Shown in pieces: positions 52,991 to 62,873 of a DNA stretch of 64,000 nt. The DNA is from Leptospirales bacterium (GTDB taxonomy: Bacteria; Spirochaetota; Leptospiria; Leptospirales; Leptonemataceae), in contig JAEUSB010000048.1 of NCBI GenBank assembly GCA_016788865.1, positions 1 to 64,000 of the forward strand, in the 5' to 3' direction. Position 1 is the stretch's first letter. The number at the start of each line of letters is the position of its first letter. A program made the position numbers and the translations under genes. The notes below the pieces were generated by a model. The model was not told where the DNA came from. It did no database searches and saw only the letters and a program-made list of their open reading frames with translations.

Positions 52991-55318
52991 ATGAAAGGAA
53001 AGTCGATTCGAACGGCGCTGGCAGCCCTCCTCGGCTTATTCTTTTGTAGCACTGCCAATGTGACAAAACCACCGGTTTCTGTCGCGTCGCAGCCTATTGT
53101 GGTGCTTGTGGCGCCAGTATCCGGCGGTGCTAGCGAATTGGATCACGGCGTCAGGGCCCTGGTCGAAGCTTTTGCGCAGTCCAGCGGACTATCAGTCGTA
53201 CCATCGTCTGAGGTGGATGTTCTAGCAGCATCCCTTTCAGCCGGGTCGGATGCAAGCGTGCTGTGCAAGCGAGCCGGTGTTGGAGCCTGCATTGTTCCGG
53301 CAGTCACAATCTCGAACACCACCGCGCAGGGCTACCTGACGTGGACTCAGGACAATGTCGATGCGGTAAGATCGCAAGAGTTTAACGTTCCCTTGCGCGA
53401 ACTATCACAAGCTGTGTATCAGAGCTTCCTTTCCCTGATGGAGCAAGCTCACAAAAACAACCGCATCCAGGAATCGCATTGGACACCGGGCCACCAACTT
53501 GCAGTTGCCCGGATTGTAAAACCACAGACAGAATCGCTGCTATTCTTTTCTCGAGGTTTGGCTCGGCAGAACATCAATCCGGCCGCCGCAACCATGGATT
53601 TTAGAAATGCCCTTGCAATCGATCCAGACTTTACTCTGGCATACGCAAGGCTCTTTTTCACTTGCTACGAATCTCAAGCCTATCCGCTCGCGGCTGAGAA
53701 CGATCTGCTTTCGCAGACAAGGGTCAGACTCGATTCGGACGCGGCCGTTTGGTTGGCCCTCGCTTTTCGGGATCTGGCCGTCACGAACATGCGGCGCGGA
53801 TCGCTGACCACTGCGGACGCCTACTATCGTCGCGCCCTGGCGCTGCTTGCAAATGTCAGAAAAGAATCCTCCATTATCGGAGCCCTTTCACTTCAGGGAC
53901 TCGGCGACCTTGCGCTCAAGAATCGAAACAGCATCAATGCCCTGTATCATACACATAGCGCCCAGGAAGCATTGGAGAGCATGGGTGCTCAACGATCCTT
54001 TCTTTATGCCGGAGGTTACCTGAGGCTCGGTGCGTCCTATCTGCTCGATAACCAGGCAAATCTTGCGGTCCATTCTTATGACAAAGCTCGCGAATTGATT
54101 CAGAATCTGGGGCTAAGCGACGCGCCTGAAAATTCGATGATATCTGCGAACCTGGCGTTGGCGAGCATTCGTGGCGGAGACTACGCCCGGGGTATTGAAC
54201 TCTATCAAGCAGCACTCCAGAATCTTCAGAAGAATGGACTGGCCAATTCCACTCTGTATTTGAATATTCTGGCTCATCTGGGTAATGCATACCGCTTTGC
54301 CGGAAGCATCCGCGAGGCAGAGGCGTCCTTCAATCAGGTAATGCTGGGGAGTAAAATCCTGGGCCTTGATGAGTCCATGATCTATGCAGAAGCCATGTAT
54401 TCTACTGGCACGCTTTCCATGATTCGCGGCGACTATATGCGCGCACAGTACCTCATGGTTTCCGCCCAGATGACCATGGCGAGACTCGGAAACCCGCGCG
54501 GTGTGGGCGACTATATCCCGATGGAGCTCATGCCTACCCGACAAGCGGCCGGATTGACCACCGAAGAGGCTCGTTTGCTGGCGAGCTATTGCGGTGCTTT
54601 CAGCTACGCTTCGCATAGCCGCGTTGTCCAGTCACGCACTTACGAAGGGAGACTCGATGATACAAACGTATTTCTACGTGATTTGCTTGATAAACGAAAA
54701 TCAAATGATCCTGCTCTGAACTCGCTGCGCGAAGTCTTTCTGCCCAACCCGGATCCCGGCGGCCGAGACGTGGTGTTTGTGGACATTGGACCGGCTATCG
54801 CAAACCTTACCAATCCCGGTGTTACCGCCGTTTCGCTGGCTCGAGACTTCCCCTCCATGGAAGTCATTGCCCTTGATCTACCGGAACAGGTTGATATATT
54901 CCGCCTAACGGTAGCTGCCTACCTGCGCAACCGCGTGACAAGCTTTCCAAATTTCTTTATCCTCTCCGGAAACGGAATTTACCCCCTGGCGCAACAGGCA
55001 GCTGCCCGCGATCTCTGGTTGGGTCAAAAAATGCCCGGAGACATGAGCGGCAAACCTCTCATCATCCGCGCCGCGAACTCAATCGATATCTATGAGAGCT
55101 GGGAGGCAAACGTCAATGCGTTCGCCCGTCTGGGGGTCGATTATACCTCATCGCCTATAATTTATTTGTTCAATCGAAGCATCTTGTTCAAACCAGCTGG
55201 CAAGACTGAGTTTAAAATTATTGGCATGGTTTCACCGGCCGGATTCGATCATATGTATGAAACTTTCAATCGCCAGGGAAACCCTGCGTACACCATAGTC
55301 TCGTCCGCTCTCAACTAA
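52991..55318 (+). CDS. Exported TPR protein with methyltransferase-like C-terminal domain
   Basis: This is a 775-residue exported protein. The hydrophobic leader ends near Cys19 (LGLFFC), possibly a lipoprotein. Residues about 40-180 resemble a CsgG/FlgO-like beta domain (GVRALVEAFAQSSGLSVVPS). About 195-560 is a chain of TPR repeats (YYRRALALLANVRKESSII, YARGIELYQAALQNL, IREAEASFNQVMLGSK). The last about 185 residues (54760-55315) look like an AdoMet-methyltransferase Rossmann fold: RDVVFVDIGPAIANL as motif I, VIALDLPEQVD as motif II. The ATG at 52991 fits the signal peptide. It overlaps the convergent ABC gene by 4 bp. The methyltransferase reading is tentative. Confidence 0.7.
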   Translation: MKGKSIRTALAALLGLFFCSTANVTKPPVSVASQPIVVLVAPVSGGASELDHGVRALVEAFAQSSGLSVVPSSEVDVLAASLSAGSDASVLCKRAGVGACIVPAVTISNTTAQGYLTWTQDNVDAVRSQEFNVPLRELSQAVYQSFLSLMEQAHKNNRIQESHWTPGHQLAVARIVKPQTESLLFFSRGLARQNINPAAATMDFRNALAIDPDFTLAYARLFFTCYESQAYPLAAENDLLSQTRVRLDSDAAVWLALAFRDLAVTNMRRGSLTTADAYYRRALALLANVRKESSIIGALSLQGLGDLALKNRNSINALYHTHSAQEALESMGAQRSFLYAGGYLRLGASYLLDNQANLAVHSYDKARELIQNLGLSDAPENSMISANLALASIRGGDYARGIELYQAALQNLQKNGLANSTLYLNILAHLGNAYRFAGSIREAEASFNQVMLGSKILGLDESMIYAEAMYSTGTLSMIRGDYMRAQYLMVSAQMTMARLGNPRGVGDYIPMELMPTRQAAGLTTEEARLLASYCGAFSYASHSRVVQSRTYEGRLDDTNVFLRDLLDKRKSNDPALNSLREVFLPNPDPGGRDVVFVDIGPAIANLTNPGVTAVSLARDFPSMEVIALDLPEQVDIFRLTVAAYLRNRVTSFPNFFILSGNGIYPLAQQAAARDLWLGQKMPGDMSGKPLIIRAANSIDIYESWEANVNAFARLGVDYTSSPIIYLFNRSILFKPAGKTEFKIIGMVSPAGFDHMYETFNRQGNPAYTIVSSALN

Positions 55319-57147
55319 CGATAGCCCTGGGCCTGCATTTCAAACAAAGTTGCGTAACGCCCGCCAAGCTTTACCAGTTCGTCGTGGGTTCCGAGTTCAA
55401 TGAGCCTCCCCTTCTCCATAACGCCGATCCGATCCGCAATGCGAACAGTGCTGAATCTATGCGAGATCAGGATTGCTGTCTTTCCCTCCGTGAGTGCCTT
55501 GAAGCGTTTGAAAATTTCATACTCGCTTTCAGCATCAAGTGCGGATGTGGGCTCGTCCAGAATCAAAACAGGAGCATCCCTCATGAAAGCCCGCGCCAGT
55601 GCGATGCGCTGCCATTGACCGCCGGATAGTTCGCGGCCCCCTTTGAACTGATGCCCCAGAACACTATCCAGTCCTTGAGGCAGGGATCTCATCAGGTCAT
55701 TTGCGCCGGCATTGTCGAGAGCACTGAGGATTCGTTCTGCCTCTCTGAGCCTGCCAACGTTGCCAAATCCGACATTCTCTCCCAACGTTAGCTGGTATTT
55801 CACATAGTCCTGGAAAATAACACCGATCCAGCGCGAAACTTCCCCCGGATTCATTTCCGAAACATTCACGTCATTCAACCAGATCGAGCCTTGAACTGGT
55901 TCGTACAAGGCGGTCAACAGCTTAATTAGAGTTGTCTTGCCGCTTCCATTTTCACCAACGAGCGCGAACTTTTCTCCCGGCCGGATTTCAAGGCTTACAT
56001 CTTCAACAGCCCAATCGGTGGAATTAGCATACTTGAAGTAAACATGGTCCAGACGAATTCCTGCTCGACCGGTCACAGGCGCATAAGCCAGGACTCCACC
56101 AACGCGAGCTTCAGGTATCTGTAAAAACGAGAATAAGTTATCCATGAACAAACCGTTCTCGTATAGCCGACTAACGTTATCCAGAAGACCTTGAAAGCTG
56201 CCCTGCGATTGGCGAACAGCCGCGAGGTAGAGCGTCATATCCCCCACCGTAATCTTGCGCAAAACAGCGAGATAAATGATCCAGGCATAGCAGACATAGA
56301 AACTGATTGTGGACAAAAGTCCCCACAGAAACGAAAGGCCCAGGCGCTTTCGGGCCAGCTGCATGTCTTCATTAAAGATCTTGCGAAACATCTGGCGAAA
56401 CCGATCCAGCAGTTCTGCGCCCAAACCAAATAGTTTAACTTCTTTAACTGTTGAATCAAGCGTCAGGACCTGCTCCAGGTATGTCATCATGCGGGCTTCT
56501 GGCGCGCGCCAACTCTGCAACCGGAATTTGAGCTTGCTGTATCTTGTCTGCACTGCGAACGAGGGAATGGTTGCAGAAAACAGAACCACCGCTATCCACG
56601 GATTCATTGCCACGAGAATAAAGAGGAAAGAAAAGAGCGTCATCGTGTTTTGCGCAAACGAGAAAACGTTGTTGATGATGCCAAGTGCCTTGTATTCAGC
56701 CTCACGCCTGGCCTTTTGCATACCGTCGTAGAATTGCGAATCTTCAAAATACGGAAGGGGAAGCCGCAGGGCTTTTTGAATAATCTCCTCCGTTATTCGA
56801 TGACCGGCACGTTGCTCCAATACTTGCTCCGCCAATCGCCGCAGCAGACTCAGGAAGGATCCAAAGGCAAAGAGCACAAATTCGACTGCCAGATAGGGCC
56901 AGATGGCTCTGGCTGCGATATCCACCGTTAGCTGGTGATCTATCGAAGCCAGGACCGAGTCAATAATCAGCTTGGCCACGTAAGCCTGGGCCACGGGAAG
57001 CATGGCTGAGACAACGGTGATTGCCCCCAGAGTAGCGGTAGTTTTGGGATCCGCTGCCCAGACAAGGCGAATGGTCCCCGGAACATTTCCAAAGGACTTC
57101 TGCGCTTCAACGAATCGCGCTTTGAATGCTGGCAGGAATGATTTCAA
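55315..57147 (-). CDS. ABC exporter (fused membrane and ATPase domains)
   Basis: This is a 610-residue half-transporter. Six membrane helices make up the exporter domain (about 35-330). The ATPase (about 365-605) has Walker A GENGSGKTT, Q-loop VIFQDYVKY, signature ELSGGQWQRIALARAF, Walker B VLILDEPTSALD and H-loop ISHRFST. It probably works as a homodimer exporting lipids, peptides or drugs. The TTG start follows AAGGT. It is divergent from the 7TM sensor kinase gene, with a promoter-like site between. Confidence 0.9.
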   Translation of the reverse strand: MKSFLPAFKARFVEAQKSFGNVPGTIRLVWAADPKTTATLGAITVVSAMLPVAQAYVAKLIIDSVLASIDHQLTVDIAARAIWPYLAVEFVLFAFGSFLSLLRRLAEQVLEQRAGHRITEEIIQKALRLPLPYFEDSQFYDGMQKARREAEYKALGIINNVFSFAQNTMTLFSFLFILVAMNPWIAVVLFSATIPSFAVQTRYSKLKFRLQSWRAPEARMMTYLEQVLTLDSTVKEVKLFGLGAELLDRFRQMFRKIFNEDMQLARKRLGLSFLWGLLSTISFYVCYAWIIYLAVLRKITVGDMTLYLAAVRQSQGSFQGLLDNVSRLYENGLFMDNLFSFLQIPEARVGGVLAYAPVTGRAGIRLDHVYFKYANSTDWAVEDVSLEIRPGEKFALVGENGSGKTTLIKLLTALYEPVQGSIWLNDVNVSEMNPGEVSRWIGVIFQDYVKYQLTLGENVGFGNVGRLREAERILSALDNAGANDLMRSLPQGLDSVLGHQFKGGRELSGGQWQRIALARAFMRDAPVLILDEPTSALDAESEYEIFKRFKALTEGKTAILISHRFSTVRIADRIGVMEKGRLIELGTHDELVKLGGRYATLFEMQAQGYR

Positions 57148-57218
57148 CGGGACCTTGCAAAATTACGCAAGAACCTACAGAAGGCAAAGATTAATTTTGA
57201 ACGATTTTGAAAACCCGT

Positions 57219-57247
57219 TTGACCTGAGCGAGCGATAACCTCACAAT
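57219..57247 (+). promoter_or_regulatory. Candidate promoter of the 7TM sensor gene
   Basis: TTGACC (57219-57224), a 17-base spacer and CACAAT (57242-57247) resemble a sigma-70-type promoter. Transcription would start near 57254, about 15 bases before the TTG start codon. The -10 element is weak. Confidence 0.4.
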
Positions 57248-57268
57248 CGTAGCCGGCGGCACTGGACT

Positions 57269-59377
57269 TTGCGCAAACTACACAAAGCCCTCATCCTGTC
57301 TTTTTCCCTCCTTCTACTGACCTGCGCGCAGACCCTGACGCCCCGAGCCCAGGAAGGAGTCCTTGACTTGCGGAATCATGACTGGTCGAGCGGACCCGTC
57401 TCGCTCACTGGAGAATGGAAGTTCTACTGGAAAGAGTTCGCAGATCCTATCTCGCCCGGGGCGCCCACAGGGTTCATTTCCGCGCCTGGGAAGTGGAATG
57501 CTTTTGAAACTCTCAATGGTAAAGCCGGCGGCCAGGGCTATGCAACGTATCGACTTGAGATAGTTGTTGGTCCCGACGCGCCCAGGCTTTCCCTCCGGAC
57601 GTTGCACTTTGACTCATCGTGCCGCGTCTATGTGAACGGCAAGCTCGTAGAGCAAGTTGGTCAGCCGGGCACGTCCGCCCAGGAAAACATAGCCGACCGG
57701 CGTCCGGGCGTGATTCCTCTCGAACGGGCTGACAGGCTGGACCTGGTGATCCATGTTGCCAACTTCGAGCATCGTAATGGAGGATTTCCGCGGGACCTTC
57801 TGATTGGCCCAACAGTTCAGATTGAAAAGATCCGGCTCCGACATCTGCTGCGAGACCTCTTCCTCTGCGGTAGCCTGTGCATGATGGCGCTCTACCATTT
57901 TGCACTATTCGCCTTGCGTTCGCGCGATCGCGCGCCGCTGTATTTTGGCCTTTTTTGCCTGTTGATTGCGATTCGATCAGATCTAGTGGGGGAGCGGGTT
58001 ATTTCCCATCTCATCTTCGATTCCCCGCAGTTTGCATTGCTCCACCGCATTGAATACATTTCCTTCTTCCTTGCGACGCCTTGCTTTCTGGCTTACACCA
58101 GCAATCTTTTCCCCGGAACGATTTTTCGCAAAGGAATCCTGCTGGCAGTCACAATCCTCTTCCTTGCGGGAAGCACGTTTGTGCTTCTGGTGCCGTCCTT
58201 CATCTACACGCAGACGTTATTCGCATTTCAAATTGTCATGCTTGTGGTTGGTGTCTATATCATGGCTGGAGCCGTGTATTTGATCATACAAAGGCGAACC
58301 GGTGCGCGCGTCTTTGTTGGTACTTTTGTGATCTTCTTTGTGAGTGTAATCAATGACATTCTCTACAGCCGCAGTGTTGTAAACAGCGGTTTCTTTGTTG
58401 CACTTGGCCTGTTTCTTTTTACCTTCACCCAGGCCTTCCTGCTTTCCAGGCTCTACGCCGAATCATTCAGACGAGTCGAAGAGCTTGCAATTGACCTTGA
58501 GAATTCCGAAAGGCGCTATCGACATCTTGTCGAAGATTCTGGTGAAATCATCCTTTCGCTCGACGACAGCGGAATCATTCTGAGTAGCAACCAGGCCGCC
58601 GTCCGAATCCTGGGTTATTCCCTGCGAGAACTCGCCGGGCGAAAGCTATCGAGCTTGATTTTTGATGCCGGGCCGAGCAACGCATTTATGGCGCGGCGAC
58701 TCTTCGAAGAAAGGCTCGTGGAGCTCGTGAAAACGGATCGCGCCCAGGAATTTCCTGCTCATTTCAGTACAGCACAGTCTGATGTATGCGAACTCAACGT
58801 TCGCCTTCAGCGCGTAGCGCTCGAGAATGGCAGAGCTATCATTGCAAACCTGGCCCAGAAACCACTGGATCTCCTGGCGCGCTATTGTCTCGAGGACCAT
58901 CGACACTACTTGCTGTCGAACAGTTTCCAGATGGGAGAATTGCTAAATCATTCGCTGACAGCCGGACTCGAATCGCGTGTTCCGGAAGAAGAGCACATTC
59001 TGGTGCGCCTCGCATTGCGCGAGATGATGATCAACGCCATTGAGCACGGCAACCTTGGCATTACTTTTGCGGAGAAAACCCGCGCAACTGAGAATGGAAC
59101 GTTAGGTGATCTTATTCAACAGAGACTCCAGAATCCGGTTTATGCCAGTCGGAAAATCCACGTAAAAATCGACGCGGATGAATCTCGAGTTCAATTTACG
59201 ATTCGCGACGAAGGCGAAGGCTTTGACCATAAGGCAATGATTGAACGAGCCCACCGAGCAAATGAATCAGATTCACTTTACCATGGCCGCGGACTACGAT
59301 TTGCCCTCAGTTTTTTCAACAGCGTCGAGTACAATGACGTTGGAAATGAAGTTCGTCTGACTCGCCTGCTGAAGTAA
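57269..59377 (+). CDS. 7TM sensor with PAS and anti-sigma-type HATPase domain
   Basis: This is a 702-residue membrane sensor. A leader ends in LLLLTC (possible lipobox). An extracytoplasmic jelly-roll domain of the 7TMR-DISMED2 type lies at about 30-180, seven membrane helices (7TMR-DISM) at about 195-400, PAS at about 415-530 and a HATPase of the Ser-kinase/anti-sigma type at about 560-700. The N-box is in ALREMMINAIEHGNLG and the ATP lid in RDEGEGFDH. No phospho-His domain is seen, so it likely acts as a protein kinase in a partner-switching path, binding carbohydrates or similar outside. The TTG start is used. Confidence 0.82.
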   Translation: MRKLHKALILSFSLLLLTCAQTLTPRAQEGVLDLRNHDWSSGPVSLTGEWKFYWKEFADPISPGAPTGFISAPGKWNAFETLNGKAGGQGYATYRLEIVVGPDAPRLSLRTLHFDSSCRVYVNGKLVEQVGQPGTSAQENIADRRPGVIPLERADRLDLVIHVANFEHRNGGFPRDLLIGPTVQIEKIRLRHLLRDLFLCGSLCMMALYHFALFALRSRDRAPLYFGLFCLLIAIRSDLVGERVISHLIFDSPQFALLHRIEYISFFLATPCFLAYTSNLFPGTIFRKGILLAVTILFLAGSTFVLLVPSFIYTQTLFAFQIVMLVVGVYIMAGAVYLIIQRRTGARVFVGTFVIFFVSVINDILYSRSVVNSGFFVALGLFLFTFTQAFLLSRLYAESFRRVEELAIDLENSERRYRHLVEDSGEIILSLDDSGIILSSNQAAVRILGYSLRELAGRKLSSLIFDAGPSNAFMARRLFEERLVELVKTDRAQEFPAHFSTAQSDVCELNVRLQRVALENGRAIIANLAQKPLDLLARYCLEDHRHYLLSNSFQMGELLNHSLTAGLESRVPEEEHILVRLALREMMINAIEHGNLGITFAEKTRATENGTLGDLIQQRLQNPVYASRKIHVKIDADESRVQFTIRDEGEGFDHKAMIERAHRANESDSLYHGRGLRFALSFFNSVEYNDVGNEVRLTRLLK

Positions 59378-59420
59378 ATTGTAACTGGATTCGCGAACCC
59401 TGAATCATCTAAAAACTCGC

Positions 59421-60734
59421 CTAACGTCTTCTTCCGCGTGAATTCCGACCTGGTTTGCCGGGACGCCCCCCGCCTTGTCCATTTCGAGCAGGACGTTGCT
59501 GTCGCTGGTTGTTTCCGGAAGGTGCCGTTGAGCCGCGAGCCTGCGCAATACTCTCTGAATGAAATGGTTGATCAGCAGCCACCGGAACAGGTTGTCCAAT
59601 GAGCCGCTCAATGTCTCTGATGTATGAACGTTCTTCCGCATCACATAGCGAAATCGCGATTCCTTGTGCCCCGGCCCGCGCGGTCCGGCCAATTCGATGG
59701 ACGTAGCTTTCCGCAACATTTGGAACTTCAAAGTTGATAACATGGGAGATATTATCCACATCAATTCCACGAGCCGCAAGGTCTGTTGCCACAAGAGCTC
59801 TGATCTTTCCTTCGCGAAAGTTTTCAAGTGCACGTTGCCTGGCCGATTGCGACTTATTTCCATGGATGGCCTCTGCAGAAATGCCGTTTGCATCCAGCAG
59901 GTCAGCCACACGATTTGCACCGTTTTTTGTTCGCGTAAAGATGATGACGCGCTTTAGTTTTGGATCTTTGAAGAGAAACAGCAACAGATCTTTCTTGCGA
60001 GCTTTATCTACGAACATGACCGATTGTGCAATCAATTCAGCAGTGGATGAAACTGGAGTGACTTCGACCCGAACTGGATCTGTCAACATCGAGGCGGCAA
60101 GTTTTTCAATGTTGGGTGGCATTGTTGCGGAGAAGAAAAGTGTCTGCCTGCGCTTTGGCAGAAGCGCCAGAATCTGGCGAATGGGTTGAATGAAACCCAT
60201 GTCAAGCATGCGATCAGCTTCATCGAGCACAAATACCTCAAGCCCATCGAGCACCAGATACCTTTGATCAATTAAATCGAGCAGACGTCCCGGTGTTGCG
60301 ACCAGAATGTCAACGCCAGTCGACATGGCGCGGACTTGATTGCCCTGTCCAACGCCCCCGTAAACGACGGCGTACTTCAGTTTGAGATGCTCACCATAAA
60401 CACGAAAGCTATCGTGGACCTGGATTGCAAGTTCGCGGGTCGGAGTAAGGACGAGCACCCGCGTGTGCTTTCCGGCGACACGGCGCCGGTTCGCAGCCAA
60501 TCGCTGCAGGATCGGCAATGCAAACGCAGCGGTCTTTCCTGTGCCCGTCTGGGCACAACCCAGGAGATCCCGCCCCTCGAGCAACGGAGGAATCGCTTCG
60601 ATTTGAATGGGCGTGGGTGTTGTGTAGCCTGACTCACGCACGGCGCGCTGAAGTGGCTCAACGAGTGCAATGTCAGAGAAATTGAAAGACGGAGTTTGTG
60701 TCAAAGGGTGGCCGGAAAATCCTATTCTGGCCAT
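59421..60734 (-). CDS. rhlE: DEAD-box RNA helicase RhlE
   Basis: This is a roughly 437-residue ATP-dependent RNA helicase. The Q motif ([12 protein letters not shown], then GYTTPTPIQ), Walker [35 protein letters not shown] and [10 protein letters not shown] are all present. The C-terminal tail is rich in Arg, Gly, Gln and Pro, typical of the RhlE group that aids ribosome assembly and RNA turnover. The ATG at 60734 gives the family-standard start; upstream ATG codons add an unusual leader. It is divergent from trpB. Confidence 0.93.
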   Translation of the reverse strand: MARIGFSGHPLTQTPSFNFSDIALVEPLQRAVRESGYTTPTPIQIEAIPPLLEGRDLLGCAQTGTGKTAAFALPILQRLAANRRRVAGKHTRVLVLTPTRELAIQVHDSFRVYGEHLKLKYAVVYGGVGQGNQVRAMSTGVDILVATPGRLLDLIDQRYLVLDGLEVFVLDEADRMLDMGFIQPIRQILALLPKRRQTLFFSATMPPNIEKLAASMLTDPVRVEVTPVSSTAELIAQSVMFVDKARKKDLLLFLFKDPKLKRVIIFTRTKNGANRVADLLDANGISAEAIHGNKSQSARQRALENFREGKIRALVATDLAARGIDVDNISHVINFEVPNVAESYVHRIGRTARAGAQGIAISLCDAEERSYIRDIERLIGQPVPVAADQPFHSESIAQARGSTAPSGNNQRQQRPARNGQGGGRPGKPGRNSRGRRR

Positions 60735-60846
60735 CAAACCACAGGACGCAGGGAACACCAGAAAAACGCTGGGCAACATCTGGTCTGGCTCGGAACTGGC
60801 CTGTATCGCATTTGCTCCCGTTTCCCGCAAATGTGAGGGATAGGAA

Positions 60847-62082
60847 ATGTTTGAAAACGGTTACTATGGACAATTCGGCGGCGCTTATATCCCGGAAATC
60901 CTGGTCGCCACGTTTCAACAGCTAGAAGCGGCCTTCAATCAGGCCAAAAATGATCCTACCTTTTTCCCGGAGTATGAAGCTCTCATGGCCAGCTATTCCT
61001 GCCGGCCCACGCCCATTACCTACGCAGAGAATCTGACCAATCATTTTGGCGGGGCGCGAATTTACGTTAAGCGAGAAGACCTGAACCACACTGGAGCGCA
61101 CAAGGCAAACAATGTAATGGGCCAGGGACTGCTGGTCAAACGCATGGGAAAGAAACGCGTGATCGCCGAGACCGGAGCAGGTCAGCACGGCGTGGCCACT
61201 GCAACTATGGCGGCGCGGTTTGGTCTCGAATGCACTATATATATGGGAGAAGTCGACGTTGCCAGGCAGCGACCCAACGTATTCTGGATGGAGCGACTCG
61301 GTGCCAAAGTAGTTCCGGTCACAGATGGAAGTCGCACACTCAAAGACGCAATCAATGAAGCGTTTCGCGACTGGGTGAACAACATGGACACCACGCACTA
61401 TGTGCTCGGCACGGCATGCGGTCCCCACCCTTTTCCGGAAATGGTTCAGTACTTCCAGTCCATCATTGGAAAGGAAGCGCGCAAACAAATCCTCCAGATT
61501 GCAGGCAAATTACCGGATCACGTCTACGCCGTAGTTGGCGGTGGATCGAACGCTCTTGGTATCTTTTCCGGATTCCTGAACGATTCTGGTGTTGAACTTG
61601 TGGGAGTTGAAGGCGGCGGGAAAGGTCTTGATACCAAACAGCATGCGTCGCGGCTATGCTCGGATGATGCATCGATTGGTGTAGCCCAGGGCTATAAGAC
61701 GTACTTTTTACAAAATGCAGACGGACAGATGTGCGAGACGCACAGCGTGGCCGCTGGTATTGACTACGTTGGCGTGTCGCCCATCCTTTCTCACTATCAT
61801 GAGACAGGCAAAGTTCGCTTCGAAGCCGCAACGGATAAAGAAGTAGTCGAAGCCTTAACACTGACCGTGCGTAAAGAAGGAATCATCCCCGCGCTTGAGT
61901 CTTCGCATGCTTTTGCTCAGGCTTTCAAAGAAGCCCCTTCAATGAGCAAGGACTCCGTAATTTTGATCAATCAATCCGGTCGCGGTGACAAGGACATCTT
62001 TACGGTGGCCGATGCGCTTGACGATCCCTCCTGGAGACAATTCATCATTGCGAAGGCGGAGGAATACCGTGCTCGAAAATGA
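60847..62082 (+). CDS. trpB: Tryptophan synthase beta subunit
   Basis: This is a 411-residue PLP enzyme, the last step of Trp synthesis, condensing indole and serine. [14 protein letters not shown] starts the chain. The PLP lysine Lys86 is in [11 protein letters not shown], catalytic Glu is in ETGAGQHG, and the phosphate loop is GGGSNA. The ribosome site AGGGATAGGAA precedes the ATG. It overlaps trpA by 14 bp. No other trp genes are in view, so this is a two-gene trpBA unit. Confidence 0.96.
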   Translation: MFENGYYGQFGGAYIPEILVATFQQLEAAFNQAKNDPTFFPEYEALMASYSCRPTPITYAENLTNHFGGARIYVKREDLNHTGAHKANNVMGQGLLVKRMGKKRVIAETGAGQHGVATATMAARFGLECTIYMGEVDVARQRPNVFWMERLGAKVVPVTDGSRTLKDAINEAFRDWVNNMDTTHYVLGTACGPHPFPEMVQYFQSIIGKEARKQILQIAGKLPDHVYAVVGGGSNALGIFSGFLNDSGVELVGVEGGGKGLDTKQHASRLCSDDASIGVAQGYKTYFLQNADGQMCETHSVAAGIDYVGVSPILSHYHETGKVRFEAATDKEVVEALTLTVRKEGIIPALESSHAFAQAFKEAPSMSKDSVILINQSGRGDKDIFTVADALDDPSWRQFIIAKAEEYRARK

Positions 62083-62830
62083 GATTTTAACCCGACGCAA
62101 GAATAAAGACATCCTGATTATGGCGCACATTGTGCTCGGCTATCCGAGTTTCGACGATTCGCGCAAAATCGTTGAACAGATGGTGCAGTCTGGCGTGGAC
62201 CTGATTGAACTACAGATTCCTTTCTCTGAACCGATCGCAGATGGGCCAGTGATCTTACATGCAAACCAGAAGGCGCTGGCTAACGGATCGACAATTGATG
62301 AATGCATGAAAGTGGCCGGCGAACTTGCTAAGAAGCACCCGATTCCGTTTTTGTTCATGACGTATTTTAATCCAATCTTTGTTCGCGGCGTGGAACGTTT
62401 TGCCAAAGAAATGCAAGATGCCGGATTGAAAGGAGCCATCATCCCCGATTTACCGCACGAGGAAGGCGCCAGAGTATATAGCACCCTATTGGCGCATAAC
62501 GTTGAACCCATCTTCCTCTTCTCCCCAAACACCAATGTCGAACGCATGAAGAGCATTGCGGCCCAGGCACATGGTTTCATTTATTGCATTGCGCGGAAGG
62601 GCGTTACGGGTGCTAAGACGCAGTTTGAACAAATCCAGGACTATTTGCAGCAATGCAGAAAGGTTACAACCCTGCCCCTTGCCCTCGGATTTGGTGTGAA
62701 GAACCGCCAGGATGTCGATGGATTGATTGGCAAAGTTGACATTGCAGTCATTGGGTCTGAAACAATTCGCATAATCGATGAATCCGGCGTGGATGCAGTC
62801 GGTCCATTTATACGATCGTTGCGTGGCTAG
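62069..62830 (+). CDS. trpA: Tryptophan synthase alpha subunit
   Basis: This is a 253-residue TIM-barrel enzyme that cleaves indole-3-glycerol phosphate to indole, channelled to TrpB. The catalytic Glu is in DLIELQIPFSEP and the Asp in IADGP; IPDLPHEEGAR, FIYCIARKGVTGAKT and LALGFGVKNRQDV follow. Some loop residues differ from the usual ELGVPFSDP. The GTG start at 62069 has GGAGGA six bases upstream and overlaps the trpB end by 14 bp, so the two are coupled. Confidence 0.92.
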   Translation: MLENEILTRRKNKDILIMAHIVLGYPSFDDSRKIVEQMVQSGVDLIELQIPFSEPIADGPVILHANQKALANGSTIDECMKVAGELAKKHPIPFLFMTYFNPIFVRGVERFAKEMQDAGLKGAIIPDLPHEEGARVYSTLLAHNVEPIFLFSPNTNVERMKSIAAQAHGFIYCIARKGVTGAKTQFEQIQDYLQQCRKVTTLPLALGFGVKNRQDVDGLIGKVDIAVIGSETIRIIDESGVDAVGPFIRSLRG

Positions 62831-62873
62831 CGCACGGTCGCGGACTTGTTACTTTTATTGCAAGGAATTAATT

